DNA of 64,000 nucleotides from IMG/VR virus record IMGVR_UViG_3300023208_000003, positions 1 to 64,000 of that record, one strand, 5' to 3'. Below are positions 33,956-42,196 of the stretch, piece by piece. A program made the translations under genes and the position numbers. How positions within the stretch are numbered: the stretch's first letter is position 1; each line of letters starts with the position of its first letter. Origin of the DNA: a virus. The notes below the pieces were generated by a model. The model did not search any database, was not told where the DNA came from, and saw only the letters and a list, made by a program, of their open reading frames with translations.

Positions 33956-33987
33956 AAGAGGGAAGCTAATAACTTCCCTCTTTTTTT
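33956..33987 (+). terminator. Rho-independent terminator
   Basis: AAGAGGGAAG (33956-33965) pairs with CTTCCCTCTT (33973-33982), 7-base loop, then a T7 run. It ends the transcript of the gene at 33396. Confidence 0.85.
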
Positions 33988-34155
33988 ATGTCATATAAAA
34001 ATCCATTAAAAATTCAAAAAATGAGAAAGCTTCGTTTTCGAAAATTGCTTTCTTTTAAGATCAAAGCGTCTCAAAAAATCCCAATAAAATTACGTGTACG
34101 AATTTCTAGAGCTAAATATATCAGACTTTTTTGGAAATTCTTCAACAGAAGATAG
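33988..34155 (+). CDS. Possible 55-residue basic peptide
   Basis: ATG at 33988 opens a 55-codon frame to TAG 34153-34155. The product is extremely basic ('KLRFRKLLSFKIKASQK'), with about 20 K/R. It starts at the foot of a terminator hairpin with no ribosome site, so it may be a chance frame in the 327-base gap between 33902 and 34230. Apart from this frame the gap holds only the terminator and the late promoter at 34177. Confidence 0.2.
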   Translation: MSYKNPLKIQKMRKLRFRKLLSFKIKASQKIPIKLRVRISRAKYIRLFWKFFNRR

Positions 34156-34176
34156 CCAAACTATTTTAACCTCTAC

Positions 34177-34184
34177 TATAAATA
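34177..34184 (+). promoter_or_regulatory. Late promoter TATAAATA
   Basis: 'ctacTATAAATAaact' is a perfect match to the T4 late consensus, 45 bases before the ATG at 34230. Confidence 0.75.
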
Positions 34185-34229
34185 AACTAGAAAATTCTTA
34201 AAAATCTCGTTAAGGGAGCAACAAGACAA

Positions 34230-35657
34230 ATGGCTTATATAATTAATAGAACGGCTAATGGAGTAGTTTTAAACATGACTACTTCTGAAATAAATGGACC
34301 AGGCCAAACAAATAGCAATTTTGACTTTTCGTTAATTGGTGAAAATAACACCAATTGGGGTGAAGCTTTAAACGAATCGATATTTCGGTTAGCTGAAAAT
34401 TTTGCGTGTCCTGAATTAACATCGGGAGTGCCAAAAAATTCATCTAATCTTGGTGTCGGTTTTGGTATCAATAACCCAGTTATTGGTCAAACTTGGTTTA
34501 ATACATCAACTGATACTCTATATGTTTACACTACAGCTAATACTTGGGCGCAAGTTGGTGCAGGATTGCAAGCAATTCCCGACCCACTAACTCTTGGCCA
34601 AGTTATTTTAACTACTGTAGTTGATGATGCATCAGCAGATAATGTTGCGGCAACGAAAAAATATGTTTTTGACCGTTCATCAGCGTCATATAATTCAGGA
34701 ACTGGTGTTCTAACAATTGGAACGCAATCGTTCAACCTACCGACTGCAACTGGTGGCGCACAAGGTCCTACAGGTGCAACTGGCCCACAAGGTCCTACAG
34801 GTGCAACTGGCCCACAAGGTCCTGCTGGTCCAACTGGCCCACAAGGTCCTGCTGGTCCAACAGGACCACAAGGTCCTGCATCATTTGGATTTGGTGTAAT
34901 TGATACTAACAAGTCATTGACAGCAACTGATCAATGGACATTAAAATACAAAGATTTTATTGGTCCTGCAGCTGGCACATCAGGTAATACTTATTCATGG
35001 ACTCCTCCAAATACTTTAATTAATGCAGGTGGTTTAGTATTCATTGAACTCGTTGGCGGTGGTGGCGGTGGTGGTGGCAACGGTCATAAAGCGGTAAGTG
35101 GATCTACTTGGTTCTCTGCCGGTGGTGGTGGTGGCTCTGGGTATTATGTTTCATATTGGGGTCGCTTAACATCGACAGCAGCAATTAGCATTACTGTTGG
35201 CGGAGGCGGATTGGGTGGAACAGGAAATTCAACAAATGGTGATGAGTATGGTCACTCAGGTTACAGTACAACTGTTTCAGGAAACGCATTGCCTTCTTTA
35301 ATCGCGGCAGGCGGAGGTGGTGGCCATGGTTGGCAAGATATGTCAAGAGCAGGATATGGTGCTGATCCTGGTAATAATGGTGTTTTTTCAACTACTGCTA
35401 ATAGAAACGGTGGAGCTGGTGGTAGTGGTAAAACTTTTTACGGAGTTTCAGCAAACTTAGCATCAGATGGTACTAATAACTCAGATGTATCGGTTCCAAT
35501 TGGAGGTTGGGGCGGGCCTAAGGGTGGTGGCAATGGTGGTGGCGGAGGTGGTGGCGCATCACGCCCATCTAGCGTAAATGACATCTGTCCTGGCGGCAAA
35601 GGTGCCACTGGCCATGTTCGAATTTGGGCATGGGTACCAAGTAACGTGACACTTTAA
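34230..35657 (+). CDS. Adhesin-like tail fibre with collagen-like stalk and glycine-rich tip
   Basis: A 475-residue protein after AAGGGAG. The N-terminal attachment module ('[17 protein letters not shown]', '[16 protein letters not shown]', residues ~50-110) is shared with the 20076 fibre. Residues ~178-217 are collagen-like (G-P-T-G-A-T/G-P-Q repeats). The C-terminal ~200 residues contain many glycine clusters ('[13 protein letters not shown]', '[10 protein letters not shown]', '[15 protein letters not shown]') separated by variable loops. This is the layout of the T-even/S16 gp38-type adhesin, where polyglycine helices carry receptor-binding loops. The role in host recognition is inferred from that layout. 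Confidence 0.75.
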   Translation: MAYIINRTANGVVLNMTTSEINGPGQTNSNFDFSLIGENNTNWGEALNESIFRLAENFACPELTSGVPKNSSNLGVGFGINNPVIGQTWFNTSTDTLYVYTTANTWAQVGAGLQAIPDPLTLGQVILTTVVDDASADNVAATKKYVFDRSSASYNSGTGVLTIGTQSFNLPTATGGAQGPTGATGPQGPTGATGPQGPAGPTGPQGPAGPTGPQGPASFGFGVIDTNKSLTATDQWTLKYKDFIGPAAGTSGNTYSWTPPNTLINAGGLVFIELVGGGGGGGGNGHKAVSGSTWFSAGGGGGSGYYVSYWGRLTSTAAISITVGGGGLGGTGNSTNGDEYGHSGYSTTVSGNALPSLIAAGGGGGHGWQDMSRAGYGADPGNNGVFSTTANRNGGAGGSGKTFYGVSANLASDGTNNSDVSVPIGGWGGPKGGGNGGGGGGGASRPSSVNDICPGGKGATGHVRIWAWVPSNVTL

Positions 35658-35668
35658 GGAGAAAACAC

Positions 35669-36079
35669 ATGACAACATTCGCTTTAATTAATTCAAACAA
35701 CATTATTGAGCATTTGCTTTTAGCTGAATCAAAAGAAGCAGCTGAAGAGTTTGGATTTACCGCTATTGAAATAAATGAGACAAATCCACCTAAACTCGGT
35801 TTCGTCTATGATATTGATTCTGATACATTTTCTAATCCAGATGCTGGTGTAGAAGATCCAAATAAAATTTTAGATCATGAAGTTAATTTCATGACATTAT
35901 TTTCGCCGGCTGATTTAGGAGCAATCTATACCAATGCAGGCTCAAATATTCAAACTGCAATTATGTTAGATAAACTCAGAACTACAAATATGATTTTTAT
36001 GAGTTCTGACACTGAGGTTTCTACGTGGCTTGACGCACTTGTAACTGCAGGTGTACTTAGCGAGAAGCCAGTGATATAA
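35669..36079 (+). CDS. Small protein downstream of the fibre, possible fibre assembly partner
   Basis: A 136-residue protein with a strong AAGGAG site, 11 bases after the fibre stop. It begins 'TTFALINSNNIIEHLLLAES' and contains 'LGFVYDIDSDTFSNPD', the short 'G..yd...d.F..P' pattern common in small proteins encoded next to fibres and tail fibre assembly factors. The C-terminus is helical. Function inferred from position. Confidence 0.5.
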   Translation: MTTFALINSNNIIEHLLLAESKEAAEEFGFTAIEINETNPPKLGFVYDIDSDTFSNPDAGVEDPNKILDHEVNFMTLFSPADLGAIYTNAGSNIQTAIMLDKLRTTNMIFMSSDTEVSTWLDALVTAGVLSEKPVI

Positions 36080-36099
36080 TTTAACAACGTAATAGCTTA

Positions 36100-36123
36100 T
36101 AAGGGCAGCACGTGCTGCCCTTA
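36100..36123. repeat. Perfect 24-base palindrome
   Basis: Bases 36100-36123 ('TAAGGGCAGCAC' followed by its exact reverse complement) form a perfect inverted repeat 20 bases after a stop codon. There is no T tract on either side, so it is not a standard terminator; it could act as an mRNA 3' stabiliser or a protein-binding site. Confidence 0.6.
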
Positions 36124-36223
36124 GTAATCTATAGGAGGGTATAATTAGCGCGTAAAATCATTATCATTTAATTTTTGTTTTTAAAATCAAACACGCACCG
36201 GCTGAAACACGCCACACTTCAAA

Positions 36224-36242
36224 TTGACATGCCTAATGTCAA
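36224..36242 (+). promoter_or_regulatory. Inverted repeat overlapping a -35-like TTGACA
   Basis: TTGACAT-gccta-ATGTCAA is a 7-bp inverted repeat whose left arm contains a consensus -35. A -10 is only weakly matched downstream (TAAATA at 36246-36251, spacing 16). The 277-base non-coding stretch 36080-36356 also holds small hairpins (CCAAC/GTTGG, AACAC/GTGTT) before the transglycosylase start. A regulated promoter with a structured leader is plausible. Confidence 0.4.
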
Positions 36243-36356
36243 ATCTAAATACTTAGCGCTACTATAAAGGCTGAGACCAGAGTTACCAACAAAAAAGGAA
36301 GTCTGTTGGAAACCGCAATCTAAACACTTGCGTGTTACAATTATGAGGGAGAACTC

Positions 36357-37076
36357 ATGAGACTCACTAAAACACTAGTGACGGCTGCGTCTCTGTTATT
36401 TTTTACAGGTATGACCACCGTCGTGGAAGCGAAATCCCATAAGGCTAAACATCACGTTGTTGGGCATTCGTCACACAAAGGGGGAAAGCATGATCATGTA
36501 CGTCATGGCAGCTTTTCAGAAGAGCAACTCAACATTTTATCATTCGCACACAAGGTAGGTGTACGTGATAGACTGTGGAACCCTAAGATATTACAGGGTA
36601 TTTTGCTTCAAGAATCAAGTGCAACCAACCCGCCAATCGGTAAGCATAGCTACTATGGTGTAGGTCAAATAAAGGTTGGTACCGCAATGGAGGTTCTTGA
36701 TCAATATCCTAACTTGAAGACCGATTATGGGGTGAAAACGAGAAATCATCGTGAAATTGCTAGAAAGTTAGCAAATGATCCACACTTCAACATTGAAGTT
36801 GCATCAAAGCTTTTGAAAAATTATCACGCTGAAAAGTCTAACGATTCATTTGCCATAGCGGCATATAATCTTGGGTTAGGAGGAGCTAGACATCGACGTA
36901 ATCACGACAGTCTTGGTTATGTTAGAGGAGTAAAACACAAGATGACTTGGCTAGCTTCAATTGAACCTTGGCAGCAACCAGAAGTTGCAAAGCCTAAACC
37001 ACTTTTTGGCGTAGATGCACCATTTCCTACACATTCAGAGAAAAAGGGAAGGGTCTACGCAGTCTTGATGCCTTAA
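36357..37076 (+). CDS. Secreted lytic transglycosylase-like protein
   Basis: A 239-residue protein after GAGGGAG. A signal peptide spans residues ~1-25 ('LVTAASLLFFTGMTTVVEA'), followed by a His/Lys-rich linker. The SLT-type domain has 'ILQGILLQESSATNPPIGKH' with catalytic Glu86, then 'YYGVGQIKVGTA' and 'SFAIAAYNLGLGGARH', the three usual segments of goose-type/SLT transglycosylases. Export by Sec suggests action in the periplasm, as endolysin or as a murein modifier. It has its own non-late upstream region and a terminator directly after. Confidence 0.8.
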   Translation: MRLTKTLVTAASLLFFTGMTTVVEAKSHKAKHHVVGHSSHKGGKHDHVRHGSFSEEQLNILSFAHKVGVRDRLWNPKILQGILLQESSATNPPIGKHSYYGVGQIKVGTAMEVLDQYPNLKTDYGVKTRNHREIARKLANDPHFNIEVASKLLKNYHAEKSNDSFAIAAYNLGLGGARHRRNHDSLGYVRGVKHKMTWLASIEPWQQPEVAKPKPLFGVDAPFPTHSEKKGRVYAVLMP

Positions 37077-37082
37077 ACATTT

Positions 37083-37114
37083 AGAGGGGAACTTTGGTTC
37101 CCCTCTCTTTTTTG
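37083..37114 (+). terminator. Rho-independent terminator
   Basis: AGAGGGGAA (37083-37091) pairs with TTCCCCTCT (37098-37106), loop of 6, then a T-rich run. It separates the transglycosylase from the primase gene. Confidence 0.85.
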
Positions 37115-37134
37115 TGTACTAAATCATAAGTTAT

Positions 37135-37143
37135 TGATATAAT
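37135..37143 (+). promoter_or_regulatory. Extended -10 promoter placed for a leaderless message
   Basis: TGATATAAT ends 7 bases before the primase ATG at 37151, so the expected transcription start (+6 to +7) falls on or next to the A of ATG. No Shine-Dalgarno is visible. Confidence 0.55.
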
Positions 37144-37150
37144 ATTACAT

Positions 37151-38113
37151 ATGATTGCATTAGGCCAACTTATAAAAGAACATGTTTTGCTTGGAAAAGA
37201 ATCCAATAAAGGTTTCTTTCCATTAAAATGCCCACTATGCAATGATTATAAAGAAAGAGCTGGATTTAAATTTTCTGAAACAAGCGTTGGATTTCACTGT
37301 TTTAATTGCAGTGTCAAATTAATTTATAATGAAGGTGATATTTCACTTTCACATAAATTTGAAAAACTTCTTAAAGAACTCGACGTTCCAAATTATGAGC
37401 AAGCAATTGGTCAGGGGTGGATTAAAAAACAATCTGAGCCCGAAATAATCACGCTTCAGTCGCTCACTGCTAAAAAGACTACGACTCCTGAAATTAAATT
37501 ACCACAGGGTAGTATCCTTTTAGGTAAAGTTGGTTTGGAAGACGCACAAAAACAAGCGATTGCGTACCTAGAAAGTCGTAAAATTAACCCAACTTCTTAC
37601 CCATTTTATGTAAATGGTTCAGATTGGCTAAAAAACAGAATAATTATACCGTGCTATAGAGCCCGCAAATTAATTTACTGGCAAGCTAGAACCGTTGTAA
37701 ATAACCAGCCACGTTATTTAAGTTGTTCTGCCGTTAAAGACGCTGTTATGTTCAACATGGATGAATTAAATCGCTGGTCAAGTCTTCCACTTTTTATTAC
37801 TGAGGGGATTTTTGATGCCTTACAAGTAAATGGTGTAGCACTTTTAGGTTCTACTTTAACAGAACCTAAGTTAGAATTACTTAGTAAAAGTAAACGACGT
37901 CTTATCTTTGTCATAGACCAAAATCAAAATGGAAAGCTTCTTGGTGAAGAAGCCTTAGCTAATAACTGGGAAATTACATTTCCTCCTGGAAACAAAACTG
38001 ATATTAATTCGGCTATACTTCAGTATGGTCGTCTCTTTACCACCTATACGTTGATGAAAAGCGCTGCTCGTGGTTTTGATGCGCAAGTTCAATTAAACGT
38101 AAGGTGCACTTAA
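37151..38113 (+). CDS. 61: DNA primase (gp61 type)
   Basis: A 320-residue protein. The zinc-binding domain has Cys27/Cys30 ('LKCPLCND') and Cys50/Cys53 ('FHCFNCS'). The catalytic TOPRIM domain shows 'LFITEGIFDALQ' (E-G-x-x-D-A) and 'RRLIFVIDQNQNG'. T4 gp61 has 342 residues. It makes lagging-strand primers with the helicase encoded next (TAATG overlap). Expression is likely from the extended -10 at 37135. Confidence 0.85.
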   Translation: MIALGQLIKEHVLLGKESNKGFFPLKCPLCNDYKERAGFKFSETSVGFHCFNCSVKLIYNEGDISLSHKFEKLLKELDVPNYEQAIGQGWIKKQSEPEIITLQSLTAKKTTTPEIKLPQGSILLGKVGLEDAQKQAIAYLESRKINPTSYPFYVNGSDWLKNRIIIPCYRARKLIYWQARTVVNNQPRYLSCSAVKDAVMFNMDELNRWSSLPLFITEGIFDALQVNGVALLGSTLTEPKLELLSKSKRRLIFVIDQNQNGKLLGEEALANNWEITFPPGNKTDINSAILQYGRLFTTYTLMKSAARGFDAQVQLNVRCT

Positions 38114-39447
38114 TGGATTTAGAAAAACAAAAACTTCTTCTTCAATGTCTTCTCTCTTCCCCTGATTTATTTGCCCGTTGCTCCGCAATTTTAAAGCCGG
38201 ACTATTTTGATGCCGCGCTTAAAAAATCAGTTAACTTTGCATTAGCTTTTTTTGAACAATATCACATTGTTCCAAAACTTGAAATAATGAAAGCAGAAAC
38301 TGGCTTTAATTCTGAACATATCAGTTTAGATAAGCAAGAGTTAAAATTTGTAGCTGATGAAATTGAACATTTCTGCAGAGAACAGGCAGCGCGCCTTACA
38401 ATTCTACAAGCACCTAAGCTAATGGAAAAAGGCGATATGATGGGTGTTCTTGAAATGATGAAGCAAGCTGTTACAATTAGCTTGCTTCGTGATTTAGGGC
38501 TTGATTATTTCAAAGATATTGAAAGCAGATTGCTTGGCGAACTTGAAAATCCACCTCTTATTTCAAGTGGGTGGAAAGATGTTGACGCAAAGCTTGGTTA
38601 TCTTGAACGTCAAACGCTGTTATTATTTTCTGCAAATTCCGGCGTAGGTAAATCAATCAGCATGGCCAACCTCGCTGTAAATTTACTGCAGCAAGGTTTA
38701 AATGGAATTTATTTTACACTTGAGATGTCTGAATCAAGAATCGCAAAGCGATTTGATTCAATGATTTCAGGCGTCAGTCAAGCCGAAATTCTGAAAAATA
38801 TAGGAGTTGTTGCCAACACGATTGAAGGTGCTAGCGTTAAGATGGGCAACCTTTACGTTAAACGTTTGCCTGAATCTACTACAAACGCAAATCACATCCG
38901 CGCCTACTTAAAGGAGTTTGAACAAACAAATGGATTCATACCTGATTTTATTGTTGTTGATTATCTTGATTTGATGGCGTCAACGCGAAATGTTTCTGCT
39001 GAAAATTTATTCATCAAGGATAAGTACGTAGCAGAGGAACTTCGCGCTATTGGTTTTGAATATGACTGCTTAGTTATTACTGCATCGCAGTTAGGACGAG
39101 GGGCGATTGAAGCTGAAAAAATTACTCAAGCTCACGTTCAAGGTGGTATTTCAAAAGTTCAAACAGCCGACGCAATGATAGCAATCGTTCAAACAGAAGC
39201 AATGAAAGCTGCAGGTGAATATATCTTTGAATATCTCAAAACGCGAAATTCTGATGGTGTAGGTAAGAAAACGGTTCTTCGTTGGAACCCATTAACTTTA
39301 CGAGTTACCGATCTTGATGTTCAACCTGAGTTTAAAATTGACACAAGTGTTAAAAATAAACCAAAGCTTTCAAGCTTAGGAACAAAATTCAATCCAATGG
39401 GTTCAGCTGACGCAGTGTTTGCTGCGTTTGATGCGTTTGATACCTAA
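38113..39447 (+). CDS. 41: Replicative DNA helicase (gp41/DnaB type)
   Basis: A 444-residue protein; the ATG at 38113 overlaps the primase stop and follows AAGGTG, so it is preferred to the GTG at 38104. N-terminal helical domain (residues ~1-130), then RecA-like ATPase with Walker A 'SANSGVGKS' (173-181), 'GIYFTLEMSESRIAKRFDSM' (DnaB H1a-like), Walker B 'FIVVDYLDLMA', and 'CLVITASQLGRGAIE' / 'GGISKVQTADAMIAI' DnaB motifs. T4 gp41 has 475 residues. Works with gp61 at the fork. No intein is present here. Confidence 0.9.
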   Translation: MDLEKQKLLLQCLLSSPDLFARCSAILKPDYFDAALKKSVNFALAFFEQYHIVPKLEIMKAETGFNSEHISLDKQELKFVADEIEHFCREQAARLTILQAPKLMEKGDMMGVLEMMKQAVTISLLRDLGLDYFKDIESRLLGELENPPLISSGWKDVDAKLGYLERQTLLLFSANSGVGKSISMANLAVNLLQQGLNGIYFTLEMSESRIAKRFDSMISGVSQAEILKNIGVVANTIEGASVKMGNLYVKRLPESTTNANHIRAYLKEFEQTNGFIPDFIVVDYLDLMASTRNVSAENLFIKDKYVAEELRAIGFEYDCLVITASQLGRGAIEAEKITQAHVQGGISKVQTADAMIAIVQTEAMKAAGEYIFEYLKTRNSDGVGKKTVLRWNPLTLRVTDLDVQPEFKIDTSVKNKPKLSSLGTKFNPMGSADAVFAAFDAFDT

Positions 39448-39466
39448 AAAGTGCTTTCTGGAAAAG

Positions 39467-39473
39467 ATAAATA
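39467..39473 (+). promoter_or_regulatory. Late promoter ATAAATA
   Basis: 'aaagATAAATAatg' lies 56 bases before the ATG at 39529, after the helicase stop. Confidence 0.55.
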
Positions 39474-39528
39474 ATGTTAGCGGATACCCGCTCAAAACCA
39501 TAACAATTAAAAATGGAGATTTATACAA

Positions 39529-39795
39529 ATGGCAGAAGAACTAAAAACATTAACAATCGACGGCGTTGAATATCCTATCGCTGATTTTTCTGAAAAAGTA
39601 CAGAGACTAATTGGAATTCACCAGGCTTGGGAAGCTGATGCAGCTTCTAAGCGTCTTGAAGTTGCTAAGTCAGAAGCAGCACTTCGTGATCTTACTCGTG
39701 AAATTCTTTCTATTGTAAAGGAAGAAATTGAAGCTAAGAATGCACCTGCTGAAGTCGTTGCTGATAACACAGTTTCTACTGAATCAGTAAATTAA
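39529..39795 (+). CDS. DUF6447-like small coiled-coil protein
   Basis: An 88-residue protein after GGAG. 'LTIDGVEYPIADFSEKVQRL' followed by a helix 'AKSEAALRDLTREILSIVKE' matches the short 'I-T-I-D-G-V-E-Y...A-D-L-S-E-x-A-k...L' phage family (DUF6447-like). Late promoter and terminator frame it as a single-gene transcript, often the mark of an abundant virion or assembly protein. Function unknown. Confidence 0.65.
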   Translation: MAEELKTLTIDGVEYPIADFSEKVQRLIGIHQAWEADAASKRLEVAKSEAALRDLTREILSIVKEEIEAKNAPAEVVADNTVSTESVN

Positions 39796-39815
39796 TATGC
39801 TTTAAAAAGCATATT
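39794..39815 (+). repeat. Hairpin AATATGCTTT / AAAGCATATT
   Basis: A 10-bp stem with 2-base centre starts at the stop codon of the DUF6447-like gene. Related 'gctttttaaagc' follows at ~39830-39841. These may stabilise the mRNA 3' end before the true terminator. Confidence 0.45.
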
Positions 39816-39850
39816 GTTTAGCTTTAGAAGCTTTTTAAAGCACATATTAA

Positions 39851-39879
39851 TGGGAAGGGTTTTACTCTTCCCATTTTTG
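39851..39879 (+). terminator. Rho-independent terminator
   Basis: TGGGAAG (39851-39857) pairs with CTTCCCA (39867-39873), then ATTTTTG. It lies directly upstream of the next late promoter. Confidence 0.75.
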
Positions 39880-39887
39880 TATAAATA
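39880..39887 (+). promoter_or_regulatory. Late promoter TATAAATA
   Basis: 'tgTATAAATAgcaa' is a perfect T4 late consensus, 36 bases before the ATG at 39923. It heads the operon 39923-46613. Confidence 0.7.
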
Positions 39888-39922
39888 GCAAATCAATAAT
39901 ATTATGTTTGAGTTAAATTGAA

Positions 39923-42196
39923 ATGCTACCTAATTCATTCTTTTTTCTTACTGAAGGAATTGCTCATTTAGAAGACTTACCAATAGATGATTTTTTAAAT
40001 ATTATGTCTCGTATTGGTGTGCTTGACGCGACAGAAAAAATGGATGGTGTAAATCTATGGTTCGGGTTTGATAAAGACGGTAGTTTCTTTACTTCTCGTG
40101 AAGGTAAAAATTCACACGCTGAACGTCGCTACTCAATAAATGATTATCCTGAAATTGGATCATCAAATGTTTTTAAGGTAGCTCATTCTGTTTTAAGTAA
40201 AAAACAAAAATTTTTGGCGCGGCTAATTAAACCTGGCCAAATCGTCGAAATAGAAGTAGCGCTTGGTAGTCAACCAAATTCAATTGCTTATAATGCTGGC
40301 AATCGTGTTATTTTAATAAGAGGCGTTGGAGATAATCCTGTTTCTGGTGAAACACTTGATAAAATAGCAGAAGTTTTAAACAAGCCGATTAACGTAAATG
40401 TTGACTTACTAAAAACTTCTGATGGTAAAACTTTAAGCTCAACGCCAACTGCCTTAAGCGTTAAAATAGAGCGCGTTAAAAAAATTGATAAATCAAAGCT
40501 TCAGATTAACGCAGCTAAAAAGCTCACAACGCAACTTCAAGATTTTCTTAAAAAACCAAGTGACATAGATTCTTCAAAGTCAAATCATGACATCGCAACT
40601 TTAAACCTTACGAGCATTGATAAAAGTGAACGTGACAAGTATAAAGATGCGCGAAAAAAACTTCAAAAACAGCTTCATGATAGCTTTATGTTACCAATAA
40701 AGCAAAAACTTCTTGGTAAAATTTCAAAAGAAGATGAAACAAATGTTGAAGGAGTTGTTCTTAGTGATCCTAAAACAGGCGAGCAAATTAAGCTTGTTGA
40801 TAAGGACGTGTTTACCGCTATCAATGAATTCACACATAAAATTCGGAAAGAAATTGCTGATGTTGTTGCAACCGATGACCCCTTAGCGTCAGAGGAACTT
40901 AAAGGTGGTATCTTTGGTGAAGCAAAGCTTCGTATTGCCAGACTTCTTGGTAACTCAGCTTTAGCTAGAGGCGGCGAAGCTCGCAAAATGCTTGAAAGAT
41001 ATAAAGGGGCTAACGCAACTGAGACAGCGCAAAATTTCGCAGACGCAATTGAAGGCTTAGAATTTGAAGATGCTAAAATAAAAATTAATGCAATTTTAGA
41101 TAGTACTCAAAAGCAAATTGATAAAAAACTCGAAACATTCAAAAAGAATTCAAGTAGCTACAAACTTAAGTTAAAAACTGGAAAGGAAATAAGTTATAGT
41201 CCTGAAACAATTGATAGAACTCTACTAGCGTTTGCTGAATTAAATAAAGACATCGGAAAGTTGCGCGCTCAAATGAAAAAAGCTGATTCATTTGCAAAAA
41301 TTATTACAGTGCTTTATAGCAACCAATTAAAGTCAATTCACACTGCAAAAACAATTAAAGAAAGCTTGTTAGTTGAATACGCGAATCCTTCCACAAAGGC
41401 GCTTGATACTCTTACACATAAACAAGTTTGCGCTGCTTACACTGCTTCATTGCTTGCGTCACAGCTAATTTTACGCTGTAAGGATCGTCGTGGTGCAAAT
41501 ATTATCAAGGATCAAAAACACGTTTCACTTGCAAAGCTTGAAACTAGTGCCAGCCCGCTAAATTTTTGGGGAACAATTCTTTTTAGCTCTGATAAAGCTA
41601 AAGTAAAAATGCTTCTTAGTTCTAAAACAGCTCGCGAGTTAGAAAAAACAGCTGGTAGGTTTGTAAATAGAAGAATAAACTTTATTCATAAATCACTAGG
41701 AACTGGTAACTTTAGTCAAGATTGGTCAGAGCAACAAAAAAGCGCGCATTTAGTAGCATTAAGATTAGATACTTGCTCAAAACTAATAAATACCATAACA
41801 GTTGGTATTGCGAACTGGGATGAAATTGATCTAAGTGATAAAGCAGAAGTTGTTTCACGATTAATTATTTACGTAATGCAAAGCTGCCCAAATTCACCGC
41901 TGCTTGAACCACTTAACAGAATTTCTCAAGGAATATTGACTACTGCAAAAACAGCGGATAATACTGATAAACAAGAACTTTCAAAAATGGTTGAAAATTT
42001 AATTAAATGGGTTATGGAAGACGGAGAAGAGGGTGGTGATGCTGCTCCAGCTCCTGCTCCAGGTATAACATCAAGCAGCGCAATTGCAACTATTCCTCAA
42101 CGATTATTTAGAGGCAAGCTCGTCAGTCGCATCAAACGCACGTTTACTCGTAAACCAAAATTTCCTCGACCAAATACACAGGCAAAAACAGAGTGA
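39923..42196 (+). CDS. Large protein with N-terminal nucleic-acid-ligase-type nucleotidyltransferase domain
   Basis: A 757-residue protein. Residues ~1-300 show covalent nucleotidyltransferase motifs: I 'DATEKMDGVNLWF' (Lys39-x-Asp-Gly), Ia-like 'SFFTSREGKN', III-like 'GQIVEIEVALGSQP', IV 'NVEGVVLSDP' (Glu276) and V-like 'EQIKLVDKDVF'. This set is typical of ATP-dependent RNA/DNA ligases and capping enzymes. The remaining ~450 residues are helical, with many A, K and E, and unrecognised. The N-terminus 'NSFFFLTEGIAHLED' contains L-T-E/G, like a prohead protease site. It is late-expressed, unlike the RNA ligase 1 at 14089, so a packaged or assembly-linked role is possible. Substrate unknown. 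Confidence 0.65.
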   Translation: MLPNSFFFLTEGIAHLEDLPIDDFLNIMSRIGVLDATEKMDGVNLWFGFDKDGSFFTSREGKNSHAERRYSINDYPEIGSSNVFKVAHSVLSKKQKFLARLIKPGQIVEIEVALGSQPNSIAYNAGNRVILIRGVGDNPVSGETLDKIAEVLNKPINVNVDLLKTSDGKTLSSTPTALSVKIERVKKIDKSKLQINAAKKLTTQLQDFLKKPSDIDSSKSNHDIATLNLTSIDKSERDKYKDARKKLQKQLHDSFMLPIKQKLLGKISKEDETNVEGVVLSDPKTGEQIKLVDKDVFTAINEFTHKIRKEIADVVATDDPLASEELKGGIFGEAKLRIARLLGNSALARGGEARKMLERYKGANATETAQNFADAIEGLEFEDAKIKINAILDSTQKQIDKKLETFKKNSSSYKLKLKTGKEISYSPETIDRTLLAFAELNKDIGKLRAQMKKADSFAKIITVLYSNQLKSIHTAKTIKESLLVEYANPSTKALDTLTHKQVCAAYTASLLASQLILRCKDRRGANIIKDQKHVSLAKLETSASPLNFWGTILFSSDKAKVKMLLSSKTARELEKTAGRFVNRRINFIHKSLGTGNFSQDWSEQQKSAHLVALRLDTCSKLINTITVGIANWDEIDLSDKAEVVSRLIIYVMQSCPNSPLLEPLNRISQGILTTAKTADNTDKQELSKMVENLIKWVMEDGEEGGDAAPAPAPGITSSSAIATIPQRLFRGKLVSRIKRTFTRKPKFPRPNTQAKTE

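Noticed and set aside
34760-34880. Regular short repeats that could look like a CRISPR-type array
   Set aside because: They are in-frame collagen-like G-P-Q/G-P-T codon repeats of the fibre gene; there are no spacers and no cas genes.
36123-36356. Possible tRNA or other classical RNA gene in the non-coding stretch
   Set aside because: No cloverleaf, no T-loop GTTCRA box with matching stem, and no CCA end could be found by reading both strands.
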